Positions 10,701 to 19,437 of a DNA stretch of 64,000 nucleotides are shown piece after piece; position 1 is the first letter of the stretch; every line of letters starts with the position of its first letter. The stretch is from Gammaproteobacteria bacterium. GTDB taxonomy: Bacteria; Pseudomonadota; Gammaproteobacteria; Steroidobacterales; Steroidobacteraceae. The notes under the pieces were generated by a model. The model saw only the letters and a list, made by a program, of their open reading frames with translations, was not told where the DNA came from and searched no databases. The stretch lies in contig JAQGOE010000205.1 of assembly GCA_028293725.1 (NCBI GenBank), positions 22,084 to 86,083 on the forward strand, given 5' to 3'. Position numbers and translations under genes: made by a program.

Positions 10701-10785
10701 TAGACCGCAAGCCCAGCACGAGAATCAGCAGGCTGACGACCGCCGACAGTACGGGACGCTCGACAAACAGGTCGGTGAACTTCAT
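7714..10785 (-). CDS. RND multidrug efflux permease (HAE-1, MexI-like)
   Basis: Inner-membrane proton-driven pump of 1023 residues, the standard size for AcrB/MexB relatives. It opens MKFTDLFVERPVLSAVVSLL, the usual TM1 start, and contains the TM4 proton-relay segment GLVVDDAIIVVENVDRH. It also has two large periplasmic loops, internal two-fold repetition, and LISKHGILIVQFANELQ in TM10/11. It starts 10 bases after the stop of the adaptor gene and completes an outer-membrane factor, adaptor, permease operon. By eye it resembles MexI-type pumps most. Substrates are not predictable. Confidence 0.95.
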   Translation of the reverse strand: MKFTDLFVERPVLSAVVSLLILVLGLRSIFQLPITQYPATENATIIVSTAYYGADAATVAGFITQPLEQAISQAQGIDYLSSSSSTGSSIITATLRLNYDSNRALTEINTKVSSVRNQLPPQAQQPVLIVQVGQTTDTMYIGYFSNSLPANGMTDYLARVVKPKLDSIEGVQTAEVIGARQYALRAWLDPDRMAAQNITASDVYTALSANNYLTAVGTAKGQAVSVDLTASTDLHSLDEFKHLVVKQQNNAIVRLSDVATVVLGAENYDFSVAFNGKRSVFIGIQTAPRANVLEVVKTVKAALPAIGAQLPTGMTQDLVFDTTRFINTAITEVIKTLVEALIIVTLVIFLFLGSPRAVVIPVVAMPLSLVGAFLVMLALGYSVNLLTLLALVLAIGLVVDDAIIVVENVDRHLKEGMTPFAASIQAARELGGPIVAMTIVLVAAYVPIGFQGGLTGALFTQFAFTLAGAVTISGIIALTLSPMMCSKIFRPEQDEGRFAHFLDKQFNRLRESYKRGLSRWLQTWQVLVALGALLLCGTIFLFMNSQSELAPQEDQGTVLSQTIGPPNATIAQMQDYENQKFQIMNALPEHDAVFQIVGQPSINQAFGGTLLKPWGERKRSADDVQKYLQEKFNHISGARVAVFQFPALPGSQGLPLQFVITTTEPVQNLYEVANQVKEKAEASGLFFFIDSDLKLDKPQATLDINRDMVADMGLTQQDVGSSLGAALGGGYVNYFSIAGRSYKVIPQVLQKNRLNPDQVLDYYVRSGDGSLMPARTVANIKTTTVPESINHFQQLNSATIAGAPGVSQDVALQFLRDTLKEVAPSGYTADYSGQSRQFILGSGSFTVTLLFALIIVYLALAAQFESFRDPAVILVSVPMALFGALLFINMGAASLNIYTQVGLVTLLGLISKHGILIVQFANELQRSGRTKLEAIEEAAAVRLRPILMTTAAMVLGVLPLVIATGAGAAGRRAMGIVLFTGLSIGTMFTLFIVPAVYILIGADHAHDKRTATLTTESAPQEAH

Positions 10786-10795
10786 CGAATCTCCC

Positions 10796-11929
10796 TCACT
10801 GCTCCTGGGGAGTCGGGTTCGGATCGTCTTTGGGCACCACGCTGTTGTCGACGACCAGCTGCGTCCCGTTCTTCAACTTGAGCTGCCCGCTGGTCACCAC
10901 CGTGTCACCCTCTTTGATGCCGCTCAGGATCGCCGCCTGGTCGCCCCGTGTACCGCCGACAGTGACAAACACCTGCTGCGCGACCAACGCCTTGCCGTCC
11001 TGGGACTTGTTCGCCAGGAAAACAGTCGCGCCGTACGGGTTGTAGGTGATGGCCGTCTGCGGCAGCGTCAGATAGCGCTTCTTGTCACCCGACTGCACGG
11101 CAACCTGGGCGAACATTCCGGGTAGCAGCCGCCGGGATGTATTGTTGACCGAGGCCTCCACCTGGAAGTTGCGGCTGGCCGAGTCGACGAGCGGGTCGAT
11201 CGCGGTGACCTTGCCTTCGAAGGTTTCTCCCGGGAAGGCATCGGTGGTCACATGCAGGGTCTGGTCCTTGGAAAGCCGCGCGAGCTGCAACTGCGGGATC
11301 CGGAAATCCACCAGGATGGGATCGATCGCTTGCAGGGTCACGACTTTGTCACCCGGATTGAGGTACTGCCCCGGGTTCAGTGTGGTGATGCCCAACCGGC
11401 CGGCAAACGGCGCGCGCAATATCTTTTTCGCGACCAATGCAGCCTGCGCTTCGGCCTGCGCGCGCCGGTTCTTCAGATCCGCGGCATCCGAATCGAGCGT
11501 TGCCTGGCTGATGGCCTCCGCCTCGAGCTGCACTTTGTCGCGGTTATACGTGGTCTGGGACAGGTCCGCGGCCGCCTGCAGGGCGTGCAACTGCGCTACG
11601 TCGGAGTCGATATTCAACTCAACCAGCACTGCGCCGCTTTTGGCGTCGTCACCGGATTTGAAGTTCAGGGTACGCACCAGCCCCGCGACCTCGGTGGTAA
11701 CCACCACGCCGCGATAGGCGCGCATACTCCCAACAGCGGTGATCTCAGGCTGCCAGTCAGAGAATCCTGCCACCGTCGTCGAAACCGTCTGGTTCTTCGG
11801 AGCGTTCTCCGCTTTGAACTTGGCGATAAACTGTGGCTTGAGGACGAGATTGAAAAAGACCAGCGCGCCCAGCAGCACCGCTGCCGCGCCCAACACGATG
11901 ATCAGACGCCAACGCATCACGCTGCTCAC
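10796..11929 (-). CDS. RND periplasmic adaptor (MexH-like)
   Basis: Membrane fusion protein, about 377 residues. An N-terminal anchor (RLIIVLGAAAVLLGALVFF) is followed by the lipoyl half-motifs (VVVTTEVAGLV and APFAGRLGI), a long helical hairpin and a C-terminal beta-barrel region. The start is probably GTG at 11929, which overlaps the upstream stop (GTGA) and has GAGAAGG about ten bases before it; ATG at 11917 is the alternative. Second gene of a three-gene efflux operon. Confidence 0.92.
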   Translation of the reverse strand: MSSVMRWRLIIVLGAAAVLLGALVFFNLVLKPQFIAKFKAENAPKNQTVSTTVAGFSDWQPEITAVGSMRAYRGVVVTTEVAGLVRTLNFKSGDDAKSGAVLVELNIDSDVAQLHALQAAADLSQTTYNRDKVQLEAEAISQATLDSDAADLKNRRAQAEAQAALVAKKILRAPFAGRLGITTLNPGQYLNPGDKVVTLQAIDPILVDFRIPQLQLARLSKDQTLHVTTDAFPGETFEGKVTAIDPLVDSASRNFQVEASVNNTSRRLLPGMFAQVAVQSGDKKRYLTLPQTAITYNPYGATVFLANKSQDGKALVAQQVFVTVGGTRGDQAAILSGIKEGDTVVTSGQLKLKNGTQLVVDNSVVPKDDPNPTPQEQ

Positions 11930-13434
11930 TGCTTGGTCACCTTCTCTTCTTGATCTTTGCGATTCCACCAGCCGCCGCCCAGCGCCTGATACAGCGCGGC
12001 GGAATCGGAATAGCGGGCGGCCTCGGCCAGCACACGGTTCTGGCGGGCCTGGGAATACTGACGCTCGGCAATCAAAAGCTGCACGTGGCTGACGCCACCG
12101 GCGGCGAACTGCTTCTTCGTGATCTCGAGCGACTTGGAGGCGAGATCCTCCGCAGCCGCCTCGGCGCGCAGATCGCGCGCGTCAGCTTCCAGCGCCCGCA
12201 GTGTATCGGCGACGTCCTGCATGGCAGCCAACACTGTCTGGCGGTACTGCGCAGCGGCGTTATCGAGGTCGGCAAGTGCCGCGCGACGCTTGTGAATCAA
12301 CTCGCCACCGTGAAAGAGCGGCTGGGTCAGGGACGCGCCGGCGCTCCACGTGCCCGTGCCTCCGGTAAATAGATTTCCGGCGCTCAGCGCATCCGAGCCG
12401 ATCGCTCCGGTCAGATTCACTTGCGGGAACAGGTTGGCCGTGGCAACGCCCACATTGGCCGTGGCCTGATGCAACGTGGCTTCCGCGGCCTGCACATCGG
12501 GGCGCTGGCGGAGGAGCTTCGCCGGCACGCTGACCGGCAGCTCGGTCGGCAGTGAGAAATGCTCGAGATCGAACTCCGGAGTGTTCGTGTCGGGGGTCTT
12601 TCCGGACAGCACCGCGAGCCGGTGTTGCGCCTGCGCGAGCGCCTTCTCGAGGGCTGGCAGGGTGGCCTCGGTCTGCGCCAATTGCGTGCTCTGCGAGAGC
12701 ACATCCGCGCGCGAGGCGCCGCCGGCCGCGAACTGCCGCTGCACGACATTCAGCTGGTTCCGCTCACTGGCGACAATATCCTGCACTGCCGCGATCTGGG
12801 CCCGCAGCGATGCGACATTGATCGCGGTCGTAACAACGTTCCCGGTCAAGGACAAGTTGGCGGCCTCCAGCTGCCAGCGCTGATAGTCCGATTGTGACTG
12901 CAAAGCCTCGAGCTGCCGCCGGGAAGCGCCAAAGATATCGAGCCGGTACGAGACATTCACGGTCGCGCTGACCAGGGTGAAAATACTCGAGCCGAATTGG
13001 GGCGCGCCAAACGCTGCGCCGGAAGTCTTTTGACGCGTGCCCGAGAACGAGCCATCCGCCGCTGGTAGCAGCAGCGTGCCGCGCTCGGCGAAGTAATTCT
13101 CCTGCGCCGACCGCAGCGCCGCCTTGGCGGACTCGATCGTGGGGCTATCACGCAACGATTGCCGCACCAGCCCGTCGAGCGGCTCGGATTGAAACAGGGC
13201 CCACCAGTCCGCGGGAATATCGCGATCCGACACGAAGGTCTGTACAGCGCCGGCGGTGCCGGGAGCATCCGAGGTGGCCTGGGGCTGTTCGCCCTGCGTG
13301 TAGTGTTCGGTCGCCGGCGGCGCGGGCGAATGGAAGTTCGGCCCCAACGCGCACGCCGTTAGCGCAGCGGAAATCGCCACGCAAAACAAGGTGTTGCGCG
13401 CCCCAAGGGCACGGCTCGGATCGCTAGATGACAT
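11926..13434 (-). CDS. Outer-membrane factor lipoprotein, NodT family
   Basis: Channel of the tripartite pump, 502 residues. The N-terminus has a lipoprotein signal ending in lipobox LTAC and then ALGPNFHSPAPP, the usual family start. Two OEP repeats are visible, with YRLDIFGASRRQLEALQSQ and LLRQRPDVQAAEATL. It is the first gene of the operon, and its stop overlaps the adaptor start. A second, distinct outer-membrane factor lies at 1177-2574. Confidence 0.93.
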   Translation of the reverse strand: MSSSDPSRALGARNTLFCVAISAALTACALGPNFHSPAPPATEHYTQGEQPQATSDAPGTAGAVQTFVSDRDIPADWWALFQSEPLDGLVRQSLRDSPTIESAKAALRSAQENYFAERGTLLLPAADGSFSGTRQKTSGAAFGAPQFGSSIFTLVSATVNVSYRLDIFGASRRQLEALQSQSDYQRWQLEAANLSLTGNVVTTAINVASLRAQIAAVQDIVASERNQLNVVQRQFAAGGASRADVLSQSTQLAQTEATLPALEKALAQAQHRLAVLSGKTPDTNTPEFDLEHFSLPTELPVSVPAKLLRQRPDVQAAEATLHQATANVGVATANLFPQVNLTGAIGSDALSAGNLFTGGTGTWSAGASLTQPLFHGGELIHKRRAALADLDNAAAQYRQTVLAAMQDVADTLRALEADARDLRAEAAAEDLASKSLEITKKQFAAGGVSHVQLLIAERQYSQARQNRVLAEAARYSDSAALYQALGGGWWNRKDQEEKVTKQ

Positions 13435-13647
13435 GCTTGAAGCCCGTTAACCGGGGGCGCAACCGCTATGGCGTAAGGGTGCCTGGCCGCAAAGAGGCTG
13501 GCACATTCGGTAACAGTGAGCCCTGATGCGGCACACTTTAACAGCCCGGATGGGATCCCGGATCACCACCCTGCGGTTTTGTGAGTAATTTCGTCGCACG
13601 GTAGTCCGTTCTAAGCCACATCGGCGCCTTGCTGGTATCGTGCGCCG
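13435..13647. other. Divergent intergenic region, RND operon / ABC exporter
   Basis: 213 bases with no convincing coding potential between two divergent operons. It must hold the promoters of both, but I see no strong -35/-10 pair or operator-like palindrome. Confidence 0.5.
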
Positions 13648-14424
13648 ATGACTGCGATCCAGCCCTCGAAGTCGGACGCCGTGCTCGGCGTCACCGATCT
13701 TTGCAAGAGTTATCCACACATCACAGCGGTCAACCAGGTCTCCTTCGCGGTTCAGCGCAATGAAATCGTCGGCCTCCTCGGGCCCAACGGCGCCGGCAAG
13801 ACCACGACAATCAACATGATACTCGGGGTCCTGGCCCCGACCTCGGGCGCCATAAGAATCGCCGGCATCGACATCGCGAAGCGCCGCTCGCAGGCGCTGG
13901 CCCACACGAATTTCGCGGCCGTTTACGCGACCTTGCCCGGCAATCTCACGGTCACGCAGAACCTGCGCTTCTTCGGCCTGATCTACGCAATCTCCGATCT
14001 CACCCGCCGGATCGAGACGCTGATCGAAAAGTTCGACCTGCAAGGGCTACGCAACACCCGCTGTGGTGTGCTGTCCTCCGGCGAGCAGACGCGAGTCGCG
14101 CTCGCCAAAGCACTGCTGAACCGGCCGGAGTTGCTGTTGCTCGACGAGCCCACCGCCTCCCTCGATCCTTCCGCGGCCCAGATCGTACGCGGGCAGATCC
14201 GAGAGCTCGCCCGCGAGGAAAACTGCGGCATTCTCTGGACGTCCCACAACATGTACGAAGTCGAGGAAGTCTGCGATCGGGTGCTGTTTCTGTCGCATGG
14301 GAAGATTCTGTTGGAAGGTGATCCGCGGGCGCTGCCTGCCCAGCATGGCGCGCACTCGCTCGAGGAATTGTTCATACACCTCGCCCGCGAGCCGTTGCAT
14401 ACGGCCGAGGGGCGGCATCCGTGA
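13648..14424 (+). CDS. ABC exporter ATP-binding protein
   Basis: ATPase subunit, 258 residues. Walker A is GPNGAGKTTT, the signature is LSSGEQTRVALAKAL, Walker B with its glutamate is LLLLDEPTASLD, and the H-loop follows in TSHNMYEVEEV. Similar to DrrA/CcmA-like ATPases of ABC-2 exporters. The downstream permease starts with a GTG overlapping this stop codon (GTGA), so the pair forms one transporter. Confidence 0.93.
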   Translation: MTAIQPSKSDAVLGVTDLCKSYPHITAVNQVSFAVQRNEIVGLLGPNGAGKTTTINMILGVLAPTSGAIRIAGIDIAKRRSQALAHTNFAAVYATLPGNLTVTQNLRFFGLIYAISDLTRRIETLIEKFDLQGLRNTRCGVLSSGEQTRVALAKALLNRPELLLLDEPTASLDPSAAQIVRGQIRELAREENCGILWTSHNMYEVEEVCDRVLFLSHGKILLEGDPRALPAQHGAHSLEELFIHLAREPLHTAEGRHP

Positions 14425-15224
14425 GGGTACGTCCGATCGCAGGGATTCTGCTGAGGCAACTCTATCTCTTCCGCAGCAGCCCGGTACGCCTGCTGCCGAC
14501 TTTCGCGTGGGTGGCGATCGACATCGTGGTGTGGGGGTTTCTGACCCGTTATCTGAACACCGTGGCCGGCAACCACATGAATTTCGTCCCGAGCCTGCTG
14601 GGGGCGGTGCTGTTCTGGGATTTCTTCACACGCATCATGCAGGGAGTCACCACGGCGTTCTTCGAGGATGTCTGGTCGCGAAACTTCCTGAACCTGTTCG
14701 CCACGCCGCTTTCGATCTCGGAGTACGTGACGGGCCTCGTTTTGACGAGCGTCGCCACGAGCCTGATCGCGCTGGGGGTCATGCTCGTCCTGGCTACGCT
14801 GGCCTTCGGCCTGTCCTTCATCTCTCTGGGCCTGATGCTCATTCCCTTCGTGTTGGTGTTATTTCTGTTTGGCGTGGCGCTGGGAGTCGTGGGCAGCGCG
14901 ATGGTACTGCGGCTCGGGCCGGCTTCGGAGTGGCTGGTGTGGCCCATGCCCGCCCTGCTGTCGCCATTCGTCGGGGTCTACTATCCGCTCGCGACACTCC
15001 CGGCCTGGATGCGGGACGTGGGCTATCTGCTGCCGCCGTCCTACGTTTTCGAAGGAATGCGCGAGCTCATCGACGGCAAGCCGTTTTCCGGCACGAGCCT
15101 GCTGATAGGCTCCGCGCTGGCGATACTGCAGGTGTTGCTGGCCGGTTACTTTTTCGCGCGAGTCTTCCGTTACACGGTCCGGACCGGCCTCCTCGCCCGT
15201 TATAGCGCCGAGAGCGTCGGCTAG
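14421..15224 (+). CDS. ABC-2 type permease
   Basis: Membrane partner of the preceding ATPase, 267 residues with about six hydrophobic segments (for example VWGFLTRYL and ALGVMLVLATLAFGLSFISL). It contains a typical ABC-2 C-terminal stretch (SPFVGVYYPLATLPAWM). The coupled start (GTG at 14421) supports co-translation. The exported substrate is unknown. Confidence 0.9.
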   Translation: MRVRPIAGILLRQLYLFRSSPVRLLPTFAWVAIDIVVWGFLTRYLNTVAGNHMNFVPSLLGAVLFWDFFTRIMQGVTTAFFEDVWSRNFLNLFATPLSISEYVTGLVLTSVATSLIALGVMLVLATLAFGLSFISLGLMLIPFVLVLFLFGVALGVVGSAMVLRLGPASEWLVWPMPALLSPFVGVYYPLATLPAWMRDVGYLLPPSYVFEGMRELIDGKPFSGTSLLIGSALAILQVLLAGYFFARVFRYTVRTGLLARYSAESVG

Positions 15225-15233
15225 TTGTGACCC

Positions 15234-15872
15234 TCAATACGGGTCCGGCAGCTTGGGATGGTGTTTGAAAATATCGCGCTCCTGTTTCGTCTCGTTATAG
15301 GGGCGATAGAGGGTCGTCGGCTCGTCAGGCTGCACCGTCAGCGGTCCCCGGACCGAGCCGTGATCCGGCGCCGCCGCCCAACTCGTCTCGTAACGGTTGC
15401 GAAACAGCGGGGCGAGGTTCGAATGCGCGATCCGCCACAGACCCGCCTCCTTCACATAATCGACGTAGAACGGCCCCCAGATCCAGCTCGCCGATGTGGC
15501 ACTGCCGGCCGCTCCCGGCGAGAGCCAATGACTGCGCGCCGACGCGCCGTCGGCAGCGATCTCGATGTAGGGATTCACCATCATGTGCAGGATGAAAAAT
15601 CCGGGAATATTCCTGGTCGCCTCGAACGCCTCATAAAGCGCGCGGACGCTCTCGAGGCCCCGATACACGCCGCTGTCGGAAAACTCCACCGAGACATCGG
15701 GGAGATGCTTGGCAAAGCACTCGTCGACGATGCGGTCGAACTGTTGCGTAAACAGGCAGTGGGCGTACTTTGACTGCAGCTTCTGGATCTCGAGCTGGTC
15801 CTCGAGCCGCTGAACTCGGGCGAACAACGTTGCAATAGCCTGGGCCTGATCGGCCGGCGATGGGGTGGACAT
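15234..15872 (-). CDS. SnoaL/NTF2-like protein
   Basis: 212 residues with the SnoaL-like cone fold pattern: ALEDQ-type N-terminal helix (RVQRLEDQLEIQKLQSKYAHC), GVYRGLESVRALYEAF, then HMMVNPYIEIAADGASARSHW and a terminal strand GLWRIAHSNLAP. The group includes dehydratases, isomerases and dioxygenase beta subunits. It closes an operon after the alcohol dehydrogenase (16 bases apart) and the carotenoid oxygenase, so it may act on an aromatic intermediate. Substrate unknown. Confidence 0.8.
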   Translation of the reverse strand: MSTPSPADQAQAIATLFARVQRLEDQLEIQKLQSKYAHCLFTQQFDRIVDECFAKHLPDVSVEFSDSGVYRGLESVRALYEAFEATRNIPGFFILHMMVNPYIEIAADGASARSHWLSPGAAGSATSASWIWGPFYVDYVKEAGLWRIAHSNLAPLFRNRYETSWAAAPDHGSVRGPLTVQPDEPTTLYRPYNETKQERDIFKHHPKLPDPY

Positions 15873-15888
15873 GCCTACACTCCTGACA

Positions 15889-16977
15889 TTACATGCGCAG
15901 TACGGCCTTGACCGTCGTCCCGTGCTCGCAATCGGCGAACGCCCGGGCGATCTCCTGGAACGGGTAAAAGCGGATGAGCCGGTCGAAGGGCAAACGCCCC
16001 TGGCGGTAATACTCGATCAACAGCGGAATGAACATCCCCGGCGAGCTGTCGCCACCGATGATGCCGCGCAACGTGCGTCCGCCGGCGAGAATCTGAAACA
16101 TGTCCGGCGTCCAGGGAGACAGCGGAGCGCCGACGAAGCCAGCCACTCCCCGCGGCGCGAGGCTTTCCATCGCCTGCGCGAAGATCGCCGGCGAGCGCGT
16201 TGTATTGAAACTGAAATCGACCCCGTACCGCGTTCGCTCCTTGATGACCTGCGCCGCGTTACCGGCGGAGGCGTCGATCGAGTCCGTGGCCCCCAACTCC
16301 ATGGCAAGCGCGAGGCGCGCCGGAACCACATCAACGGCGATGATGCGGGTCGCGCCCACGATTTTCGCGGCCATCACGGCACTGAGTCCAACCGCTCCAG
16401 TACCGAAAATTGCAATGGATTGTCCCGGACGAACTTCGAGTGAGTTGATCACGGCTCCCGCGCCGGTCATGACTCCACATGCCAACGGTCCCATGATTTC
16501 GAGCGGCAGATCCGAAGGCGCCATGACCGCGCTGCCTTCATCCGCGAGCACGTGGGTCGCGAAGGAGGACTGACCGAAGAAACGCGCGTTGATCGGCGTT
16601 CCGCCCTGGGTCAGCGGAGTACTGCCGTCGGGTCGACGCCCCCCGAAATTCCGGGGCAGCACCTCGTAGCAATAGCTGTGGGCATTTTGCCGACAACTGG
16701 GACATTCGCCGCAGAAGTTCGCGCTCAGGATCACGGGGTCGCCGGGCGCGAGCCGCGTTACTCCAGTACCGACGCGCTCGACGATTCCCGCGCCCTCGTG
16801 CCCGAGCACTATCGGCTTGGGGCTCCGATCGCGCTCGTGAACGTTGATGTCCGTGTGGCAAATCCCTGTTGCGACAATCCGCACCAGGATTTCGCCCGCG
16901 CGGGGCTCTTCGAGATCGAGCGTCTCCAATTCGGGCGGGCGAGTTGCGTCCCGTGAAACCGCCGCCTGCACCTTCAC
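15889..16977 (-). CDS. Zinc-dependent alcohol dehydrogenase (aryl/benzyl-alcohol type)
   Basis: Medium-chain dehydrogenase, 362 residues. Catalytic zinc ligands are visible in GICHTDI and LGHEGAGIVERVG, and the structural-zinc lobe in FCGECPSCRQNAHSYC (four Cys). The nucleotide-binding site is FGTGAVGLSAVMAAK. The sequence resembles XylB-type aryl-alcohol dehydrogenases. Its ATG overlaps the stop of the carotenoid oxygenase gene (ATGA). A reasonable inference is that it handles the aldehyde produced by that enzyme. Confidence 0.88.
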   Translation of the reverse strand: MKVQAAVSRDATRPPELETLDLEEPRAGEILVRIVATGICHTDINVHERDRSPKPIVLGHEGAGIVERVGTGVTRLAPGDPVILSANFCGECPSCRQNAHSYCYEVLPRNFGGRRPDGSTPLTQGGTPINARFFGQSSFATHVLADEGSAVMAPSDLPLEIMGPLACGVMTGAGAVINSLEVRPGQSIAIFGTGAVGLSAVMAAKIVGATRIIAVDVVPARLALAMELGATDSIDASAGNAAQVIKERTRYGVDFSFNTTRSPAIFAQAMESLAPRGVAGFVGAPLSPWTPDMFQILAGGRTLRGIIGGDSSPGMFIPLLIEYYRQGRLPFDRLIRFYPFQEIARAFADCEHGTTVKAVLRM

Positions 16978-18419
16978 GTCACATACCGCCCGGTCGTGAG
17001 CGTATTCTCAGACACCCACATACCATGGAACGTTGAGCGGACTCGCACCGGCAGGGTCAGCAATGCGATCGGACCGGACGCGATATCACTCGCGTTCAGT
17101 ATCGCGAGATCGCTGTGGTTCTCGGCGAGACGATTCACTATCACGAGCAGATATCCCTCGCCTTCCGGCGCGCCGGGCTTTACGACGAAGTTAGGCTCAT
17201 GCACGCCGCAGTTCTCGCCCGGAGCCCACGTCGTCACCGCTCCCGTTTGGTGATCGAAGCGGGCGATCGCTCCCATGCCCATCTCCCCCGCCCGGGCTGT
17301 GGGCGAGCGACAGATGCCGTAACCGTAACGATAGGGTTTTCCCATGAAGCGGTCATCGCACTTCGGCATCTCGGTGGGCATTGGCGCGAGTAACTTCGCC
17401 TCGTAGCCATCGTGTTGCCCGGCGAGATCGAAGCTGAGACGGGTCAACTGCGGCGGCGATCCCCTGAACGGCGAGCCGTCATAGCTAGGAAAGAATTCGA
17501 AACAGTTGCCGTTATAGAGACACAGGTCCAGATGCAGCAGCGAGCCTTCGTTGCAGGCGTTCATCATGTGGCCCGCGCTGACGGCAGGGCCCTGGAACCA
17601 GCGTACCTGCTTGGCGGTACCCCACCGCGGCAGGATTGCGAAATGGCTGCGTTTGTCGGGATGCCACTGATAGAACGGGCCGCCCTGCTTGAGAACGTCC
17701 AAGTCGGTGATGAGCGGAAAGAACGGCACAATGACGTGGGAATCAGTTACCGCGAAGTCGTGAACCATGCCGGGGTAAGGCATGTTGAACCACGTCTCGT
17801 GGACGATGTTGCCGCCCTCGGCAGCAATGTAGAAGACGATGTCGGTCGTACCATCGCCGCGCGCCTGGTAGGAGAATGTGAGCAGTTCGTTCGTGTGATA
17901 GTCGAGCTTCGGGTGCGCGGTGAGACTCACCGCGCTCACCTCACCGTCGTAACGCCACTCGCCGCGGGTCGCCAGGGTCTCCGGATCCAACTCGATCGGC
18001 AGCGAATCCTCCTTCAGCGCCAGCAACTTACGGCCATGCCACACGATGTTGGTGTTTGCCGTGCCCATGTTTCTGCCGGCGACACTCGGATCATTCGTGT
18101 AGCGGTTGCGATAACGGCCGAACAGCGAGCGGCGTGCCTGCTCCTGGAGGCGGAACCGCTCGGTGCGCACCCAGCGGCTGCGATAGTCCACATGACCGTT
18201 CTCGAAGCGGAACAGGTGTGCCATACCTTCGCCATCGATGAACACGTCCTCCTTCGCGATCGAGGGATACTGGCGGTCCGGCCCGCAGCGATATAAAACA
18301 CCGGTCAGATCGCGCGGCACCTGGCCGTGCACCAGCCGGATGTCACGAATGTCGGATTCGAGGCGCAGCGGCGCGCCCCAGCCCTGGTAGAGCGGAATGT
18401 CGGGGAACACCGTGTCCAT
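16974..18419 (-). CDS. Carotenoid cleavage / lignostilbene dioxygenase family
   Basis: Fe(II) dioxygenase of 481 residues, the size of bacterial CCO enzymes. The four iron-ligand histidines are recognisable in LTAHPKLD, GMVHDFAVT, SAGHMMNA and near the C-terminus in STFHGMWV. The N-terminus GVLYRCGPDRQYP and FIDGEGMAHLFRF match the family. Members split a double bond in carotenoids or stilbenes. The operon partners (aryl-alcohol-type dehydrogenase, SnoaL protein) and the neighbouring meta-cleavage operon favour an aromatic, stilbene-like substrate; that is inference. Confidence 0.88.
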   Translation of the reverse strand: MDTVFPDIPLYQGWGAPLRLESDIRDIRLVHGQVPRDLTGVLYRCGPDRQYPSIAKEDVFIDGEGMAHLFRFENGHVDYRSRWVRTERFRLQEQARRSLFGRYRNRYTNDPSVAGRNMGTANTNIVWHGRKLLALKEDSLPIELDPETLATRGEWRYDGEVSAVSLTAHPKLDYHTNELLTFSYQARGDGTTDIVFYIAAEGGNIVHETWFNMPYPGMVHDFAVTDSHVIVPFFPLITDLDVLKQGGPFYQWHPDKRSHFAILPRWGTAKQVRWFQGPAVSAGHMMNACNEGSLLHLDLCLYNGNCFEFFPSYDGSPFRGSPPQLTRLSFDLAGQHDGYEAKLLAPMPTEMPKCDDRFMGKPYRYGYGICRSPTARAGEMGMGAIARFDHQTGAVTTWAPGENCGVHEPNFVVKPGAPEGEGYLLVIVNRLAENHSDLAILNASDIASGPIALLTLPVRVRSTFHGMWVSENTLTTGRYVT

Positions 18420-18603
18420 GAACCAAACCCCCTCGAGCTCAAGACGTACGGATCACCCGGCTCATACTTGACGAGTTCCAATGACAAATCAATGATCGGG
18501 GGCGGTCGCGACTATGAGGCGGTGATCGGCAGCTGCGGGAATGGGAAAGGGCTCTTCCCGGGCGCATAATTCCCCGCGCTGCGGATTTTTGAGGGGTACG
18601 TCG

Positions 18604-19437
18604 ATGAAGAAGATCTCTGAGCTGTTCAACGTCACCGGTTACGGAGCTGTCGTAACGGGCGGGGCGAGCGGGATTGGGCTCGGCCTGACCGAGGCTCTGG
18701 CGGCCAACGGCGCGCGCGTCACCATGCTCGACGTTCATCCGCAGCGTCTCGAGAAAGAGACGCAGCGGCTCCGCGAAGCGGGGTTGGATGTACGCGGAAA
18801 GACCGTCGACGTTACGGATCACAAGGCGCTCGACGCCGCGGTCGATGAAGCAGCCCGGGAATACGGGCGTCTCGATGTCGTATGTGCGAACGCTGGTATC
18901 GACTCGGGACCGGGGTTCGTCGGTTCGTGGGTCGGATCGCAGAGACAGCGCAATCCGCAAGGCGCACTCGAAAGCTACGACGACGAGCGCTGGAACCGAG
19001 TTATCGACATCAATCTCAACGGCGTCTTCGCGACCGTACGCGCCGCGGCCAGACATATGAAGCCGCGCAAGTCAGGGCGCATTATCGTCACGACGTCGCT
19101 CGCTGCCACGCACGTGGAGGCCGCGATCGGCTCGGCCTACATGGCGGCCAAGGCGGGAGCCGCGCATTTCATGCGCAGCGCTGCGTTGGAACTGGCTGGC
19201 TATAACATCACTGTCAATGCCATCGCGCCGGGATTCATTGTCACCAACATCGGTGGTGGCCATGCGCACGACCCGGAGATGCAGAAGGCGGTGGGTAAGG
19301 TCATCCCCATGCATCGCGTCGGGTTTCCCGAGGACCTGGAGGGGCTGGCGTTGTTTTTCGCTTCGCCCGGTTCTAGTTACATCACCGGGCAGGAAGTTAT
19401 TATCGACGGCGGCTGGGGCCTCGGAACCGCGGACTAG
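18604..19437 (+). CDS. Short-chain dehydrogenase/reductase
   Basis: Classical SDR, 277 residues. The cofactor site is VTGGASGIGLGL, the NAG motif is VCANAGID, and catalytic Ser, Tyr and Lys appear in VTTSLAATH and SAYMAAKAGA. The C-terminal ITGQEVIIDGGWG is typical. The ATG at 18604 follows GAGGGG; the open frame upstream to 18541 lacks support. It is divergent from the carotenoid-oxygenase operon and converges on the MetE-like gene with a 4-base overlap. Substrate unknown. Confidence 0.9.
   Translation: MKKISELFNVTGYGAVVTGGASGIGLGLTEALAANGARVTMLDVHPQRLEKETQRLREAGLDVRGKTVDVTDHKALDAAVDEAAREYGRLDVVCANAGIDSGPGFVGSWVGSQRQRNPQGALESYDDERWNRVIDINLNGVFATVRAAARHMKPRKSGRIIVTTSLAATHVEAAIGSAYMAAKAGAAHFMRSAALELAGYNITVNAIAPGFIVTNIGGGHAHDPEMQKAVGKVIPMHRVGFPEDLEGLALFFASPGSSYITGQEVIIDGGWGLGTAD

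Noticed and set aside
14297..15205. 302-codon frame over the ABC permease
   Set aside because: Overlaps the coupled ABC-2 permease frame and has no recognisable domain.
17412..18296. 294-codon plus-strand frame antisense to the carotenoid oxygenase
   Set aside because: The minus-strand frame has all four iron-ligand histidines.
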